Source: Candidatus Brocadia sapporoensis (GTDB lineage: Bacteria > Planctomycetota > Brocadiia > Brocadiales > Brocadiaceae). Taken from it: a stretch of DNA of 56,049 bases. Under the pieces are notes generated by a model that searched no databases, had not been told where the DNA came from, and saw only the letters and a program-made list of their open reading frames with translations. The stretch spans positions 1 through 56,049 of the forward strand of contig NZ_MJUW02000040.1 in the NCBI RefSeq assembly GCF_001753675.2, in the 5' to 3' direction. Positions 26,372 to 36,071 of the stretch are shown piece by piece (position 1 is the first letter of the stretch; each line of letters starts with the position of its first letter). Made by a program: the position numbers and the translations under genes.

Positions 26372-27088
26372 ATGGCCGTTTTAGGAAAATCAAAAGAAGC
26401 ATTCCGATTTTTTACAGAAACACACCTCCTTGAACTCACCGGACTAAAGGCTGCCAATTTGCAAGAACTGTTGTACCATATTAAAACCGTGCCGCCATCG
26501 GTTATCTATTGCCATACTCACAACTTTCTTCAGCAGCACCATTACCTTTCACCGGAACCACCCAATGACTTTGCTTACTGGATTACCGGTATCCTTGGCG
26601 AAGAAGAACTTGGCGAATATCTATTCAGCATAGACACCATTCAATATACCACGATCTATGAACTTCGTGTAGAAATCATCCGTACTATTGAAAACTATAT
26701 GGCAAAACACCCAAGATCGCTTCAAAAATTTGCAACACCGGGGGACGAGTTTCATTTTTTTAAATCGGTAAGTTTCATTTTTCAGACTCCCTATACGGCC
26801 TTTGACCTCAAAGAGTTTCACGCTGCGTTACAAAGAGTAACGCTTGATTCCATATATTTTCACATGTTTGAAGCCCGTCTTCGCATAAAGCAAGGCATTA
26901 ATGACTTTTCCAAATGGCTTAATGACAGCTTACAGGAAGAGAGACTGGCAAATAAAATCTCCTCTCTTGATCCATACACTCACACCCTGGGAGGACTGCG
27001 AACTATTCTCATAAAATTAGTTGAAAAGAGGCTCTCGGAGCCTCTGGAAAAGCCATCTGACACAGCGTTAGCTTTGCCAAAATCATAA
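26372..27088 (+). CDS. DUF5752 family protein
   Basis: 238 residues, mostly helical, no signal or membrane segment. It has FRFFTETHLLELTGLKAANLQELL, VIYCHTHNFLQQHHYLSPEPPNDFAYWI and FHFFKSVSFIF, a pattern I associate with DUF5752 proteins found next to trehalose or sucrose-type glycosyltransferases. It lies 13 bp before treT and is surely co-transcribed. The many His and Phe residues in the CHTHNFLQQHHYL segment could be a ligand site. Function unknown; a partner or regulator of TreT is likely from context. Confidence 0.7.
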   Translation: MAVLGKSKEAFRFFTETHLLELTGLKAANLQELLYHIKTVPPSVIYCHTHNFLQQHHYLSPEPPNDFAYWITGILGEEELGEYLFSIDTIQYTTIYELRVEIIRTIENYMAKHPRSLQKFATPGDEFHFFKSVSFIFQTPYTAFDLKEFHAALQRVTLDSIYFHMFEARLRIKQGINDFSKWLNDSLQEERLANKISSLDPYTHTLGGLRTILIKLVEKRLSEPLEKPSDTALALPKS

Positions 27089-27101
27089 AGGTTGCGGAAT
27101 A

Positions 27102-28325
27102 ATGCCAAAAATCACGGAATATGAACCTATTGTCGGAACCCATACCATTGAAGAGTTGCGGCTATTAGCAAACAGACTCTACGGAAAGGTTATTCAGAAC
27201 ATCAACTCCACTGCTGTAGGCGGGGGTGTTGCAGAAATTTTAAATCGCTTGGTGCCGTTGCTACGGGAATTAGGAGTAGATGTAAAATGGGATGTTATCA
27301 AGGGTGGAGATGACTTTTTTCAGGTCACAAAAAAATTCCACAACGCTCTTCACGGAAAGCCCGAAGAAATTACTCCTCAAATGCTGGAGGTTTTTTTAGA
27401 AACAAGCCAGCGGAATATTGATGAACTCAAAGTTTATGGTGACATCCTGTTTATTCACGACCCTCAACCGATCGCCCTTATCAGGAAGAAACCATCCATG
27501 CCAAATGGCAAATGGATCTGGCGATGCCATATCGACGTGTCAACGCCAATCAAACAGGTATGGGACTTTTTGACACCATTTATCCATCAATACGATGGTG
27601 CCGTCTTTTCTGCTCCGGTTTTTTCACAACCTTTGCCGATACGGCAATTCCTGGAATCGCCTTCTATCGATCCCTTGAGTGACAAAAACAAAGATTTACC
27701 GCAGGAGATCATAGACCAGGTACTGGACAAGTATCGTATCCCGGTAGATAAACCCATTATTACACAAGTTTCACGATTTGATTATTTAAAAGACCCTGTT
27801 GGTGTTATTGAGGCATATCGCATGGTAAAGAAGCGTATTGACTGTCGCCTCATCATTGCCGGTGGAACAGCCACAGACGATCCTGAATCAAACAAGGTCT
27901 TTGAAGATACAAAGGAAGCGGCCGGCGATGATAAAGACATCCACATCCTCCCCATCCCATCGGGTAGTGACACAGAGATTAATGCACTTCAAAGGGCATC
28001 CACGGTCATTGTTCAGAAATCCCTTCGCGAAGGATTTGGGCTTACGGTAACTGAGGCATTATGGAAGGCCAAGCCGGTTGTTGCCTCAAGCACAGGCGGG
28101 ATACCGTTGCAGGTCAAACACAAATACACCGGTCTCTTATGTCATAGTATCCCGGGAACGGCCTTCGCTATTAAACAGCTATTGAACAGCACGGAATACG
28201 CTAAAAAATTGGGAGAAAACGGCAGAGAACACGTCAGGCAAAACTTTCTTCTCACACGTCAGGTGAGAGACTTTATGCTTCTTTCTCTGTGCATGTACCA
28301 CCCGGAAGACATTATTTATTTATAA
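27102..28325 (+). CDS. treT: Trehalose synthase TreT-type glycosyltransferase (GT4)
   Basis: TreT joins an NDP-glucose and glucose to make trehalose (or runs in reverse). The 407-residue GT4 protein begins with a typical INSTAVGGGVAEILNRLVPLLRELG (nucleotide-binding Gly loop) and has IFHDPQP-like FIHDPQPIALI, WRCHIDVSTP, and the C-terminal donor site with SLREGFGLTVTEALWKAKPVVASSTGGIP (E-x7-E). Family members also include related disaccharide synthases, so the acceptor is not certain. It follows DUF5752 and a decayed trehalose-phosphate-synthase fragment, supporting a compatible-solute role. Confidence 0.86.
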   Translation: MPKITEYEPIVGTHTIEELRLLANRLYGKVIQNINSTAVGGGVAEILNRLVPLLRELGVDVKWDVIKGGDDFFQVTKKFHNALHGKPEEITPQMLEVFLETSQRNIDELKVYGDILFIHDPQPIALIRKKPSMPNGKWIWRCHIDVSTPIKQVWDFLTPFIHQYDGAVFSAPVFSQPLPIRQFLESPSIDPLSDKNKDLPQEIIDQVLDKYRIPVDKPIITQVSRFDYLKDPVGVIEAYRMVKKRIDCRLIIAGGTATDDPESNKVFEDTKEAAGDDKDIHILPIPSGSDTEINALQRASTVIVQKSLREGFGLTVTEALWKAKPVVASSTGGIPLQVKHKYTGLLCHSIPGTAFAIKQLLNSTEYAKKLGENGREHVRQNFLLTRQVRDFMLLSLCMYHPEDIIYL

Positions 28326-28463
28326 CGAAGTATTGTAACCGTTTAGCTTTTTGAAAGGAATTTCTCATGCATTTCATGTATACGGTAAGAGACGAAATAT
28401 TTGCTGCAATGGTTACTATATTTTATTGCTTGGAAGAATGATAAAAAGGGATGAATATTACGT

Positions 28464-28946
28464 ATGACACAGTTAACTCATTTTGATGAACAGGGTGCTT
28501 CACGTATGGTGGATGTTGGTAATAAAGAAATTACGGATAGGGTCGCTGTTGCTCATGCAAAAGTTATCATGAAGCCTGAGACATTCCAACTTGTAATGGA
28601 TAAAAAAATACACAAGGGAGATGTGTTGGAAGTAGCAAGAGTAGCCGGGATTATGGCGGCAAAACAGACCTTTGCTTTGATCCCGATGTGTCATCCCCTC
28701 AATCTGACGAGTGTAAAGATTGATTACACAAATAACTCCGTGAATGAAATTGAAATATTTTCAGAGGTCAGGGTGACGGGAAAGACAGGGGTAGAGATGG
28801 AGGCGATCACTGCGGCTGCTGTCTGTGCAATTACGATATACGATATGTGTAAAGCGATAGACAAGGGAATGATAATCAGTGATATTCATTTGATGAAAAA
28901 ATCGGGTGGAAAGAGTGGTGCGTTTGTCTTCGACAAAGATTCCTAA
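28464..28946 (+). CDS. moaC: Cyclic pyranopterin monophosphate synthase MoaC
   Basis: MoaC converts the MoaA product to cyclic pyranopterin monophosphate in molybdenum-cofactor synthesis. The 160-residue protein contains MVDVGNKEITDRVAVAHAKV, PMCHPLNLT (catalytic His), GVEMEAITAAAVCAITIYDMCKAIDK and the terminal KSGGKSG loop. It is a lone moa gene here but fits the strong molybdate uptake capacity of the window. No Moco riboswitch was found upstream. Confidence 0.96.
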   Translation: MTQLTHFDEQGASRMVDVGNKEITDRVAVAHAKVIMKPETFQLVMDKKIHKGDVLEVARVAGIMAAKQTFALIPMCHPLNLTSVKIDYTNNSVNEIEIFSEVRVTGKTGVEMEAITAAAVCAITIYDMCKAIDKGMIISDIHLMKKSGGKSGAFVFDKDS

Positions 28947-28978
28947 CGGTGTTTTTATTATGGGGAGAACAATCCGGC

Positions 28979-29902
28979 TTAAACGCCTTTCGATATCCTT
29001 TCTGCCAATTCTCTCGGCAGTTTTGCCTCTAGTATCTTCTTTGATGCCGCTTCTGTGTTATAAGGTACCCGTTTAAAACTAAGATGTTTTGCCGTAGAAT
29101 CATACACTACGTAACATGCATGCGAATTACCATCTCTTGGCTGGCCTACCGACCCTACGTTGATATAATACTTCCAGTCCTTGTTTGTATTAATAACGAA
29201 AGATTCCACCCTATCCGTTGATTCCTTTTCTATGCGCATAAGCCTCATATCGTAATTATCTGCCGGAACAAGAACGGAGGCATTTACTGTCCTGATTTCT
29301 CTGGTGTAAATATAAGCAGAAGGACGGTGGGTATGACCTCCAAAGGTAACTTTTGACCATAGGGATGTGTAATTTAATGCGCCAGCATTTCTGACATATT
29401 CGTAACTTCGTGGACAAGAAGGTGTGCTGTGTACAATTTCAAATTGTTCTTTATCAAATTTCATCCTCAGAGAAAGGCTTTTTAAAAAATTAAGATTCTC
29501 TTTTGTCAGCACCCTCTTTGTCCAGTCTACGGCGGCTGATGCTATGGGGTTCATTTCACCCGTAAGGGAAGATTCTCCTGCGGTTTCCCTGTCGTGATTC
29601 CCACCGATGGCGAGGCCTTTCTTTTCCAATGCAATAAGGGCATTGAGCTGATCATGCTGTTGATGGGGGTTAAGACATGACTGTATGACACTTTCACGGA
29701 TTTTCTTTAAATCCACTGCCTTTCTGCCATAGATTAAGAAACGTACGATGTTGCAGCACTCATTTGGCGATGCACCATAGCCAACGATATCACCAGCGAT
29801 CAGGAGTCTGGAAATAGGGTATTCCTTTTCAACGATTTCTTTAATCACCGCCAGCAAGGCGTCTGCATTGCTATGGATATCTGATAAAATGATATTTTTC
29901 AT
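28979..29902 (-). CDS. Calcineurin-like metallophosphoesterase
   Basis: 307-residue phosphoesterase with the full metal-site set: SDIHSN (DxH), GDIVGYG, GGNHDRE, IVHSTP, and FGGHTHRP, followed by NVGSVGQPRDGN. This last pattern is typical of YfcE/protein-phosphatase-like family members. It starts 3 nt after the stop of a decayed Ser/Thr-kinase-like gene on the same strand, suggesting an ancestral kinase-phosphatase pair. Substrate unknown; protein or small phosphoester both possible. Confidence 0.88.
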   Translation of the reverse strand: MKNIILSDIHSNADALLAVIKEIVEKEYPISRLLIAGDIVGYGASPNECCNIVRFLIYGRKAVDLKKIRESVIQSCLNPHQQHDQLNALIALEKKGLAIGGNHDRETAGESSLTGEMNPIASAAVDWTKRVLTKENLNFLKSLSLRMKFDKEQFEIVHSTPSCPRSYEYVRNAGALNYTSLWSKVTFGGHTHRPSAYIYTREIRTVNASVLVPADNYDMRLMRIEKESTDRVESFVINTNKDWKYYINVGSVGQPRDGNSHACYVVYDSTAKHLSFKRVPYNTEAASKKILEAKLPRELAERISKGV

Positions 29903-29905
29903 AGG

Positions 29906-30720
29906 TTATCCGCAAAGCATAACAATATGCCTGATATGTACCCATCGGTGTTTGTTTACTCTTTTTGCAGAAGGAATTCTTTGAGAAGGATTTACTTCCA
30001 TGAGATTGCTCAGGATATCTTCGGGTTTCTGTGGGATATGGCTATTTATTTTGCGGGTAAAACCTTTTTTGTCTGCCATAATTTCATTATTACTATTTGA
30101 TAGAATACAAGATACAGAGAATATAAATCTGCTTTGCCGTCTAGCCTGATGATAGAGGTAATCGCATCATAATGCACTTTTCTTGGCAGGTACTTCAGGT
30201 AGTTTAGCATCTGTTTGTTCCGGGAATGCCTCTCCTTTTAAATGACCAATCAAAGCCTATGACTTGCACGAGACCGATTTTTTGATTAAGGATCAGATGG
30301 CTTGGTTTTAAATCGCAACAAATGTAATGTTTGTCATGGATATGCTGCAGGGGACCATAGGCGCTTGCAAATAATTTGATAATCTCATCAATCGTTTTTG
30401 CATTTTTAATATCCTTTTCATTGAAGTAGTTTATCAGATCACATCAGTAAGATATTGTGAGACGATGTAATTATGTTTGATAAAAAACTTGCCATTTCTG
30501 AATAATTCTCCTAGTCCAAGATTACTCGCGGTTGGTATTTGCGGTGGTTAAACTCCTTCATGATGTAATATTTTTCAGAAAAATCAAAGTCAGATGAGCA
30601 TCTTGTTCCCGTATCCGACATATTTGTTAGAACAGCGTAATTGGACTTATGTATACTTGCCAGGCATTTGAATTCGTTAAACTGATAATGGTTAATTTTA
30701 TATAAGAAATGCTGACTGTC
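29906..30720 (-). pseudogene. Decayed protein kinase
   Basis: Read on the minus strand, recognisable kinase pieces appear in order but in different frames with stops: SNYAVLTN and YYIMKEF (N-lobe with the ATP Lys, about 30550-30660); LQHIHDKHYICCDLKPSHLIL (catalytic loop, about 30285-30350); VIGFDWSFKRRG (in place of DFG, about 30235-30262); KADLYSLYLVFYQIV (about 30090-30140); and EVNPSQRIPSAKRV (C-lobe end, about 29960-30000). The last stop is 3 nt before the phosphoesterase start. Multiple frameshifts make it non-functional as sequenced. Confidence 0.72.
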
Positions 30721-30784
30721 TATAGCGTCATTAGTTGCAATATTCGTTTGTATCTCATGGCTGTTTGACCTGTTTAAATTATTT

Positions 30785-30914
30785 GTAATAATTTAGTTTT
30801 TTGAAAATGTTTTGCATGAATGGTATTTATTGTAGGGGCAGGTTTCAAACCGGCTCTTACACGACATGGAAAACATGGTTATTGTTGGGAGTTCTTCAAA
30901 AACTAAATAGTTAC
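30785..30914. repeat. MITE family A, copy 2 (130 bp)
   Basis: GTAATAATTTAGTTTTT at the left is mirrored at the right by AAAAACTAAATAGTTAC. The interior matches the copy at 16885-17015, including TGCATGAATGGTATTTATTG, but the internal hairpin has decayed. It lies between the kinase remnant and a minus-strand membrane-protein gene, ending 2 bp from that gene's stop. Confidence 0.75.
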
Positions 30915-30916
30915 AT

Positions 30917-31261
30917 TTATTTAAGATGTTTAATGATAATGCTAACAACACCGGCGAGGATTATGTAAGTTAGCACACCAATAATGAGAGATTTCAGAAA
31001 TCCCCATCTCGGTAACAATATGATAAGACATAATACGTAAATAATCCACGGAGGGGTCATAAAGAGTAACCCCCTGGCGTAATCCACGGTGGCTGCTTGT
31101 CCTGCCTTGCTGTGAATTAAGGCAAAAGTGAGTATGGTCATGGTAGGAAAAGTTGCCACAAAGGCGGCCAAGAGTCCCCTGCCTTGGGAACCCATTAAGG
31201 TTACGGCACTTACAATGCTACCACCGAGCATGAAATAAAATACAAAGTTCTTTAACTGCAT
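30917..31261 (-). CDS. Small four-helix membrane protein (GlpM/DUF3147-like)
   Basis: 114 residues with four predicted membrane helices (about 5-25, 30-50, 65-85 and 90-110). The pattern FYFMLGGSIVSAVTLMG, RGLLAAFVATFPTMTIL and GLLFMTPPWIIYVLCLIILLPRWGF recalls the GlpM/DUF3147 group, of unknown function. It stands alone with a MITE touching its 3-prime end. Assignment is by pattern only. Confidence 0.6.
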   Translation of the reverse strand: MQLKNFVFYFMLGGSIVSAVTLMGSQGRGLLAAFVATFPTMTILTFALIHSKAGQAATVDYARGLLFMTPPWIIYVLCLIILLPRWGFLKSLIIGVLTYIILAGVVSIIIKHLK

Positions 31262-31644
31262 GATTTGGTACTAATTCTGTTATTATATCTCAGCAAAGAA
31301 CTCTTGACGGTTTAAAAGGAATAGATGTTTTATATTCATTTTAACAATGCGTCATATTTTCTTTGGATAAATTAGTATGGCTTTCTTGATTTTTTCTACC
31401 GGCGTATACTCTGTTTTCTTAATAGTACAAGTATATCTGGGGGTGTCAAGTCTAATTATTTAGTACATTTCATGATCCATTACATAAGGACAGAGACTAC
31501 TACAATAAAATATTTTGAACAGTCTTTTTTATTGACAAATCCAGTTCCGATCAATATAATAGCGGCCGATAATGATGCAAATATAATGATTTAGCAAACT
31601 TATGAATTAAAGTCTAATTATTCACAAAAGTTATAATTTCGTTA
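31262..31644. other. Non-coding gap holding the lpt-run promoter
   Basis: No gene is seen. The gap separates divergent genes. It is AT-rich and includes the perfect promoter at 31532-31560; the rest shows no clear structure. Confidence 0.7.
31532..31560 (+). promoter_or_regulatory. Perfect-consensus sigma-70 promoter
   Basis: TTGACA (31532-31537) and TATAAT (31555-31560) with exactly 17 bp between. It would drive the DegT-lptD-coaD run with an ~80-nt leader. Confidence 0.85.
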
Positions 31645-32751
31645 ATGAAAATAAGTTCACTGGATTTAAAGCGACAATATGAAACTATCCGGGAAGAAAT
31701 AAATGAAGCGGTTCTAGAAGTAATAGGCAGTCAATCTTTTGTTCTAGGGCCTTATGTTGAATCGTTCGAAGCCAAGATTGCGCAATTTTGTTGTATCAAA
31801 CATGCCATTGGGGTGTCTTCAGGTAGCGACGCTTTATTGTTAGCGTTAATGGCCTGCGATATAAAAAATGGTGATGAGGTCATTACTACTCCCTTTACTT
31901 TCTTTGCCACGGCGAGTTCAATTGCGCGGGTGGGGGCGATTCCTGTCTTTGTGGATATAGACCCCGCTACGTACAATATCGATGTTACTAAGATTTCTGC
32001 TGCGATAAATAAAAAGACAAAGGCAATCCTGCCGGTTCATCTTTATGGTCAGTGTGCGAGCATGGATACTATTCTTGATATTGCTCGTGTCCATGGGTTG
32101 TTTGTTATTGAGGATGCCGCACAGGCAATAGGGGCGGCTCACAAAGGGAACAAAGCGGGTTCTTTTGGAAATATTGGATGTTTTTCATTTTACCCCACAA
32201 AAAATCTTGGTGGTTATGGTGACGGGGGGCTCATAACAACGAATGATGACGAACTGGCAGAGTTTATAAAAATCTTAAGGGTGCATGGGTCGAAATCAAA
32301 GTATTATCATTCGCACATTGGCATTAATGGGAGGTTAGATGCGATACAGGCTGCCGTCCTGTCAGTAAAACTCGAATATCTGGACAGTTGGTCTGAGAAA
32401 CGCAGAAAGATTGCGTCATATTATCATGAACATTTAAAGGACTTACCCATTCGACTTCCTCAAATATCTCTTCATAACACTCATATTTTTCATCAATATG
32501 TAATAGCAACGCCAGAAAGAGATGTCTTGGCAAAATACCTCAACAATCAGGGGGTTGAAACTGCTATTTATTATCCTGTTCCACTTCATTTGCAAAAATG
32601 TTTTGAATACTTGGGGTATAAAAGAGGCGATTTCCCTGAGGCAGAAAGAGCTTCAAATGAAACATTGGCTTTGCCAATCTTTCCAGAGATTACCGCGAAA
32701 GAACAAGAACAGGTAATTAGCCATATAAAAAAATTCATTTCACAACGATAA
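31645..32751 (+). CDS. DegT/DnrJ/EryC1/StrS-family aminotransferase
   Basis: PLP-dependent sugar aminotransferase of 368 residues. It shows GVSSGSDALLLALMA, VITTPFTFFATASSI, VIEDAAQAIGA, and the PLP Lys in FYPTKNLGGYGDGG (Lys186), plus NGRLDAIQAAVL. Such enzymes aminate keto-sugars for LPS, O-antigen or secondary glycans. It sits 16 bp before an LptD-like gene, so an LPS-sugar role is sensible but inferred. Sugar specificity cannot be read from sequence alone. Confidence 0.92.
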   Translation: MKISSLDLKRQYETIREEINEAVLEVIGSQSFVLGPYVESFEAKIAQFCCIKHAIGVSSGSDALLLALMACDIKNGDEVITTPFTFFATASSIARVGAIPVFVDIDPATYNIDVTKISAAINKKTKAILPVHLYGQCASMDTILDIARVHGLFVIEDAAQAIGAAHKGNKAGSFGNIGCFSFYPTKNLGGYGDGGLITTNDDELAEFIKILRVHGSKSKYYHSHIGINGRLDAIQAAVLSVKLEYLDSWSEKRRKIASYYHEHLKDLPIRLPQISLHNTHIFHQYVIATPERDVLAKYLNNQGVETAIYYPVPLHLQKCFEYLGYKRGDFPEAERASNETLALPIFPEITAKEQEQVISHIKKFISQR

Positions 32752-32767
32752 CTTTTAACGTTTTCTC

Positions 32768-35557
32768 ATGCGAATACTGTTTTTTCTTCCAGTGCTTACC
32801 GTTTTATTTTTCATATCTGGATATAGTAGCGCGGAAAGTTTGCTTTCTAAGGTCAAAGATGTTGAACAGCGACCCTTTTCCTTGTCGGGGAATCGCATTG
32901 TTGCATGGAAAAAAGAAGGGGTTCGTGTATTTGTTGTTAATAAAGATGCTAGAATATTACAGGGTCCTTTTCAGATTACTGCGGATACCGTGGTTTGTTG
33001 GTTTCATGAGGAAGAGGCCGCTCATCATAAAGAAGCCACGGTAGAAGTGTATTGTGAAGGAAAGGTAACTATTCTGGAAGAAGAAAACTACGAGAATTAC
33101 GAACAAGTTTATCTAAGATTTGAGACCTTGACAGGCATAGTCGTTGATCCTAGTGCCCAGCCAATCGAGACGTATGAGGTTGCGCAGGAAACGGAGGTCG
33201 TTCGCCGGGGTGAAGAAATCCGTTCGATGAAAAAAGAAGAATATTTGTCTTTGGAGATTCCCAAAACAGTCCCCCCTTCAGGAGTTTCTCAAAAAGAAGA
33301 GATGGTTGATATTATCGCTGATAGTATTGACTCGTGGGAGGAAGGAGACAAGCGAATCATTGTAGCCCTTGGAAATGTTGATATCAAAAAAGAAGACATG
33401 ACAATAGCTGCGGACAATGTCATTTTATGGTTTGATAAAACAGGATCGGATGCCTCGAAACATGAAAATTTGCCGTTGAGTGAAATTTACGCAGAGGGAA
33501 ATGTGACAATGCGCCACAAAGACGATGTTCAGGTTGCCGATAAGATATTTGAAAATGTTAAGGAAGACAAGGGGATTCTGATCAATAGCAAGATAAAGAC
33601 AACTATTCAGAAAAAAACGGATAAAAAGGATACTGATGCTGAAAGAAAAAGACTTTCAAGAAAAAGCACAACATTTGCATTAGAAGGGTTGCCAGCCTAT
33701 GTTGCAGGAGAAGAAATCAGACGGGTAGGCAAAGATCGTTATGAAATTAAAAATGGTGCGATAAGCACCTGTGGTTTCGGACATCCACACTACCATTTTA
33801 AAGGGAAAAAGATCCGGTTGGTTCGGAGAGGAGAACATAATTATGTTTCATCTACAAGTAATGCCTTTTATATGGGTGACTATCCGATTGCTTATGTGCC
33901 ATATCTAGCCATAGACGCGAGGAAAACAAAGGAGCATCTTTTAAAAGACTGGGAATTCGGGAGCTCCTCACGTTTCGGTAGGTTTATCAGGACGGATTGG
34001 GATTTGTTTGCACTAACTGGCGGAAGGCAAAAAGATTGGAGTGATCTTACTTTAAATCTTGATTATTTGGAGAAGAGAGGGGTTGGTACCGGACTTGATT
34101 TTGAATACAACAGACAGGATATGCTTGGTTATATCGATTCCTATTATATAAAGGATCATAAGAAAACCGACATTAATAATGTTCCGATCGAACACGAAGA
34201 CCGTGGTACCATTCTTTGGAGGCACCGTCAGCAATTACCTTACGATTGGCGTTTAGAAACGGAGTACTCCTACTTGAGCGATTCACATTTTCTCCGGGAG
34301 TATTTTCAGCGCGAATTTAAGCAAGGAAAAGACCGCGAAACGACGTTGTATTTAAGAAGGATTCACGACACCACGGCGGAAACCTTTATAATTAATGAAC
34401 AGTTTAACGGATTTGACACAACCGTTGATTCGTTACGGGAAAAGCGGTATGCAGAACGTCTGCCTGAGATTTCGTACCGAATTATTGGAGAGCCTATTGG
34501 AGATAACCTGTTAATACTTACTTCGGAATCCGCAGCGACTTATTTTAATGGCTCTCTCGAACAGGGTGAACCGAAAATTCAATCTGAATCCCTTGCAAGA
34601 GTAGACAGTGTAAATCGGGTAAGCATGCCGTTTAAACCAGGGATTTTTAATATAAATCCCTTTGTAGAGGGAAGAGTTACCGGCTATACAGAAAGCATTG
34701 ATACATCAGATGCTGTTGATGAGATGAACGGCCCTGCCAGCGGGCGTTTTATTGGTTCACTTGGTTTTGATTGGAGCTCGACACATTGGAGAAACTATAG
34801 TGTCTACAATGACCTTTTGAGGATTAACCGCCTAAGGCATATCTTCGTCCCGGAACTCCGTTATGTCTATAGCCCTATAGTTACAAAAGACCCGAATGAA
34901 CTCTACCAAAATGATGCAATTGATGCATTGGACTCATCACAGGTTGTCGTTATAGGGGTAAAAAACAAATTGCAGACGAAACGCGGTGAGCCGGGACTTG
35001 AAAAAACGGTGGATTTTATTAATTTTAATGTGGATTATTATATGTTTCCGACAGGAGCAGGCATTTATAATGACGGAATAAATGGCATTATCGTAAGAAA
35101 AGATAACTTTGTGAATATAGATTTCCGGTCTCAACTAACAGATATTATTGCGTTTGTTTCCGAAAGGAATGAGTTTAATACAGAAGAGTTCAAATTTGAT
35201 GTATTTTCCTCCGGTTTAGAGCTTAACAATCCACCCGATTGGCAATGTTTTGTTGGTCATCGCTATATCAGGGATATCAGTTCTACCGTTATGGCGGCGG
35301 CGGAATACACAATTAGTGAAAAGTGGAGGGTAATGGGTGCGGAAAAGTACGATTTCAAGTCTTTCCTAAAAGACAAAAATGGGACCGCGGAATATAAACC
35401 ACAGAACCTCAAGACAAACATTGTATTATTCCGCTATTTTCATGATTGGGTAGGAAGTCTTACCCTGCAACTGGATCCGGTAAGAAATGATAACTCCTAT
35501 CGGATTGATATTACACCAAGAGGGTTGGAGAGAAGACAGAGACGTTTTTGGTTTTAG
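32768..35557 (+). CDS. lptD: LPS-assembly outer-membrane protein LptD-like
   Basis: 929-residue protein with signal peptide (MRILFFLPVLTVLFFISGYSSA). It has two OstA/LptA-like beta-jellyroll segments (about 45-110 with ITADTVVCWF and YCEGKVTI; about 180-275 with IADSIDSWE, LGNVDI, AEGNVTM), then a long barrel region from about residue 330 with KIRLVRRGEHNYV, YFNGSLEQ-type strands and C-terminal RRFWF. LptD inserts LPS into the outer leaflet. Duplication of the N-terminal OstA domain is beyond the E. coli arrangement. LptE and LptA genes are not adjacent. Confidence 0.86.
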   Translation: MRILFFLPVLTVLFFISGYSSAESLLSKVKDVEQRPFSLSGNRIVAWKKEGVRVFVVNKDARILQGPFQITADTVVCWFHEEEAAHHKEATVEVYCEGKVTILEEENYENYEQVYLRFETLTGIVVDPSAQPIETYEVAQETEVVRRGEEIRSMKKEEYLSLEIPKTVPPSGVSQKEEMVDIIADSIDSWEEGDKRIIVALGNVDIKKEDMTIAADNVILWFDKTGSDASKHENLPLSEIYAEGNVTMRHKDDVQVADKIFENVKEDKGILINSKIKTTIQKKTDKKDTDAERKRLSRKSTTFALEGLPAYVAGEEIRRVGKDRYEIKNGAISTCGFGHPHYHFKGKKIRLVRRGEHNYVSSTSNAFYMGDYPIAYVPYLAIDARKTKEHLLKDWEFGSSSRFGRFIRTDWDLFALTGGRQKDWSDLTLNLDYLEKRGVGTGLDFEYNRQDMLGYIDSYYIKDHKKTDINNVPIEHEDRGTILWRHRQQLPYDWRLETEYSYLSDSHFLREYFQREFKQGKDRETTLYLRRIHDTTAETFIINEQFNGFDTTVDSLREKRYAERLPEISYRIIGEPIGDNLLILTSESAATYFNGSLEQGEPKIQSESLARVDSVNRVSMPFKPGIFNINPFVEGRVTGYTESIDTSDAVDEMNGPASGRFIGSLGFDWSSTHWRNYSVYNDLLRINRLRHIFVPELRYVYSPIVTKDPNELYQNDAIDALDSSQVVVIGVKNKLQTKRGEPGLEKTVDFINFNVDYYMFPTGAGIYNDGINGIIVRKDNFVNIDFRSQLTDIIAFVSERNEFNTEEFKFDVFSSGLELNNPPDWQCFVGHRYIRDISSTVMAAAEYTISEKWRVMGAEKYDFKSFLKDKNGTAEYKPQNLKTNIVLFRYFHDWVGSLTLQLDPVRNDNSYRIDITPRGLERRQRRFWF

Positions 35558-35567
35558 AGGTACTCTG

Positions 35568-36071
35568 ATGATGAAAAAAGCAGTATATCCCGGAATGTTT
35601 GACCCTTTCACTCATGGGCATCTTGATGTGATAAAAAGAGGGAGTATGGTTTTTGATACCTTGGTTGTATCCGTGGGATGCAATCCATTAAAAGAAGCTC
35701 TATTCTCTATTGAAGAACGCATGGAGATGATTCAGGAACAAGTTGCAGACTTAGGAAATGTTGAGGTTGATAGCTTTAGCGGGATGTTGGTAGATTATCT
35801 CAAAACACAGCAGACAAACATCATATTGCGTGGCATACGTACGGTGTCGGATTTTGAATATGAATTTCAGAGGGCACTGACGAATCGGGTTCTTGATAGC
35901 AGAGTTGAAACGGTATTTATAATGGCCTGTGAGCAATATTCGTTTTTAAATTCCACGCTCATTAAGGAAATTGTTAGTTTGGGTGGGAGCGTGGGACAAT
36001 TTGTTCCACAGAGTGTTGAAAGGTGTTTGATGCAAAAATTTAAGCAGGTGTATGGAAAGAGTATTGAATGA
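35568..36071 (+). CDS. coaD: Phosphopantetheine adenylyltransferase CoaD
   Basis: Penultimate step of coenzyme A synthesis, 4-phosphopantetheine plus ATP. The protein of about 168 residues starts KAVYPGMFDPFTHGHLDVIKR (HxGH-type TxGH motif), with RGIRTVSDFEYEF and the C-terminal SSTLIKE-like NSTLIKEIVSLGG. The start at 35568 (two tandem ATGs) is fixed by homology; upstream in-frame codons overlap the lptD end and are not part of the protein. Second G of PGMFDP replaces the usual S. Confidence 0.95.
   Translation: MMKKAVYPGMFDPFTHGHLDVIKRGSMVFDTLVVSVGCNPLKEALFSIEERMEMIQEQVADLGNVEVDSFSGMLVDYLKTQQTNIILRGIRTVSDFEYEFQRALTNRVLDSRVETVFIMACEQYSFLNSTLIKEIVSLGGSVGQFVPQSVERCLMQKFKQVYGKSIE

Noticed and set aside
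28326-28463. Moco riboswitch before moaC
   Set aside because: No structure or conserved blocks of that RNA visible.
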